Shown here: positions 15,053 to 15,883 of the stretch, in pieces
How positions within the stretch are numbered: the first letter of the stretch is position 1
How the letters are laid out: each line of letters starts with the position of its first letter
Assembly (NCBI GenBank): GCA_035273665.1
Contig: DATEOW010000214.1
Coordinates: 1 to 15,883, forward strand
Source: DATEEW01 sp035273665
GTDB taxonomy: Bacteria > Pseudomonadota > Gammaproteobacteria > Burkholderiales > SG8-39
DNA length: 15,883 bases
Direction of reading: 5' to 3'
Notes under the pieces: model-generated
Database searches by the model: none
What the model was told of the DNA's origin: nothing
Seen by the model: the letters and a program-made list of their open reading frames with translations, nothing else
Made by a program: the position numbers and the translations under genes

Positions 15053-15207
15053 GCTATTGAGGCGCTTTTATTGAGGAATCGTTCGCTTGGGTTGTTCGTT
15101 CGATTGTTCGCTTCGATCGAGGTTTCGCTCCTAAGGCAACTGCATTCCGATTCCATAGGCTTCGCTTCATTTTGCCTCGCTCAGGCAGCTTCGCTTCCTC
15201 GCCGCCA
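15053..15207. repeat. Gap between sdhA and sdhB with degenerate AAGCGAA repeats and a hairpin
   Basis: On the plus strand TTCGCTT occurs at 15082-15088, 15107-15113, 15161-15167 and 15190-15196, with near copies TTCGCTC (15124-15130) and TTCGTT (15095-15100). The transcript therefore carries AAGCGAA several times at irregular spacing (25, 17, 37 and 29 bases). A 5-bp hairpin (TGCCT/AGGCA, 15173-15187, 5-base loop) lies about 20 bases after the sdhA stop, without a T-run. No gene is visible in the gap. Function is unknown. Confidence 0.55.
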
Positions 15208-15883
15208 TCAATAAACTCTCGCCCGCGGTGCGATGCTTTCAGCGGTCAGAGGATTGAGGTTGACCGGTTTGTAGTCCAGGCGGTCAGCTTCCTTGTACCA
15301 GAGCGTGTGCTTCATCCAATTCTGGTCGTCCCGTTGATGATAATCCTCCCGGTCATGCGCGCCACGCGTTTCCTTGCGCGCCTCGGCCGAAACCATCGTT
15401 GCCCGAGCCACTTCGATGAGGTTGTCCAGCTCCAAAGCTTCGACCCGGGCGGTATTGAAGATCCTGCTTTTATCCTTGATTTCCGTGCGCTCGGCCCTCG
15501 CCGCGATCTCCTTGATCATGTTGACGCCTTCGGTAAGCAAATCCGGAAAGCGGAAGACACCGCAATGCGCCTGCATGGCTCGGCGCATTTCGAGCGACAA
15601 CTCGCAAACGCTTTCGCCGTTTTTCTGGTTTTCCAGGCGAGCGAGCCGCGCAAGGGTCCGATCGGCGGCGTCCGCGGGTAGATTCTTCTGACCGGGGTTT
15701 TCCTTCAGAAAACGGAGAATGGAATCGCCTGAAGCCTTGCCGAATACGAGTAAATCCGTCAACGAGTTCGTCCCCAGCCGATTGGCGCCATGCACCGAGG
15801 CGCATGCGCATTCGCCTGCAGCATAAAAACCGGGAACGATGGTGTTTGGCCCGGCGCTGCCCGGAATCACCACCTCGCCCAGA
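15208..15883 (-). CDS. sdhA: Succinate dehydrogenase flavoprotein subunit (C-terminal part, N-terminus outside the window)
   Basis: The last 224 residues of the subunit that oxidises succinate to fumarate with covalently bound FAD; the gene enters from the right edge. The visible part includes VPGFYAAGECACASVHGANR and the following LGTNSL, the conserved FAD and substrate segment of succinate dehydrogenase and fumarate reductase flavoproteins. Further on are MRRAMQAHCGVFR, the helical C-terminal domain, and AHDREDYHQRDDQNWMKHT, matching the conserved R-x-D-W/H region near the C-terminus. The tail LNPLTAESIAPRARVY is typical in placement. The covalent FAD histidine and catalytic arginine region near the N-terminus are not in view. 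sdhC and sdhD would be expected further to the right. The pairing with sdhB and sdhE rules out L-aspartate oxidase. Confidence 0.96.
   Translation of the reverse strand, partial: LGEVVIPGSAGPNTIVPGFYAAGECACASVHGANRLGTNSLTDLLVFGKASGDSILRFLKENPGQKNLPADAADRTLARLARLENQKNGESVCELSLEMRRAMQAHCGVFRFPDLLTEGVNMIKEIAARAERTEIKDKSRIFNTARVEALELDNLIEVARATMVSAEARKETRGAHDREDYHQRDDQNWMKHTLWYKEADRLDYKPVNLNPLTAESIAPRARVY

Noticed and set aside
1..15883. Search by eye for CRISPR arrays, insertion sequences, prophage genes, toxin-antitoxin or other defence genes
   Set aside because: No regularly spaced repeats, transposase motifs, phage proteins or small toxin-antitoxin pairs were seen; nearly all the DNA is accounted for by housekeeping genes.

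Overview
The window is a chromosomal block of central carbon metabolism, almost all on the minus strand. Read in the direction of transcription (high to low coordinates), the gene order is sdhA (C-terminal part only), sdhB, sdhE, gltA, sucA, sucB, lpdA, zapE, an HbpS/GlcG-family gene, fumC, a SET-domain gene, then acs and the N-terminal part of a GlcD-type FAD oxidase. Only one convincing gene lies on the plus strand, a small exported protein at 2495-2956. The order sdhAB-sdhE-gltA-sucAB-lpdA-zapE, the 431-residue type II citrate synthase and the Adhesin_E-like protein point to a proteobacterium, most likely a betaproteobacterium. That placement is inference from family resemblance and gene order; no rRNA or other taxonomic marker is present.

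Region 15883 to 12763 (sdhA, sdhB, sdhE, gltA) holds the flavoprotein and iron-sulfur subunits of succinate dehydrogenase, the flavinylation factor SdhE (coupled to sdhB by a TGATG overlap) and citrate synthase. Region 12627 to 5572 (sucA, sucB, lpdA, zapE) encodes all three components of the 2-oxoglutarate dehydrogenase complex, followed by a ZapE/AFG1-type ATPase. Region 5369 to 2953 holds the HbpS/GlcG-like gene, class II fumarase and a SET-domain protein lysine methyltransferase candidate. Region 2455 to 1 holds acetyl-CoA synthetase and the FAD oxidase. Together the genes feed acetyl-CoA into the TCA cycle (Acs, GltA) and run the oxidative steps from 2-oxoglutarate to malate (SucAB-Lpd, Sdh, FumC). 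Succinyl-CoA synthetase, aconitase, isocitrate and malate dehydrogenases are not in the window.

Coding density is high and no gene-free stretch exceeds 241 bases. The least explained sequence lies in four gaps inside or between the transcription units: 15053-15207 (degenerate AAGCGAA repeats), 12628-12762 (stacked inverted repeats), 9552-9792 (an unusually long gap between sucA and sucB) and 5370-5571. No mobile element, CRISPR array, tRNA, rRNA, prophage or recognisable defence system is visible. The window is mainly ordinary housekeeping DNA; the findings are modest and concern spacer structure, gene arrangement and two accessory proteins of unknown substrate.
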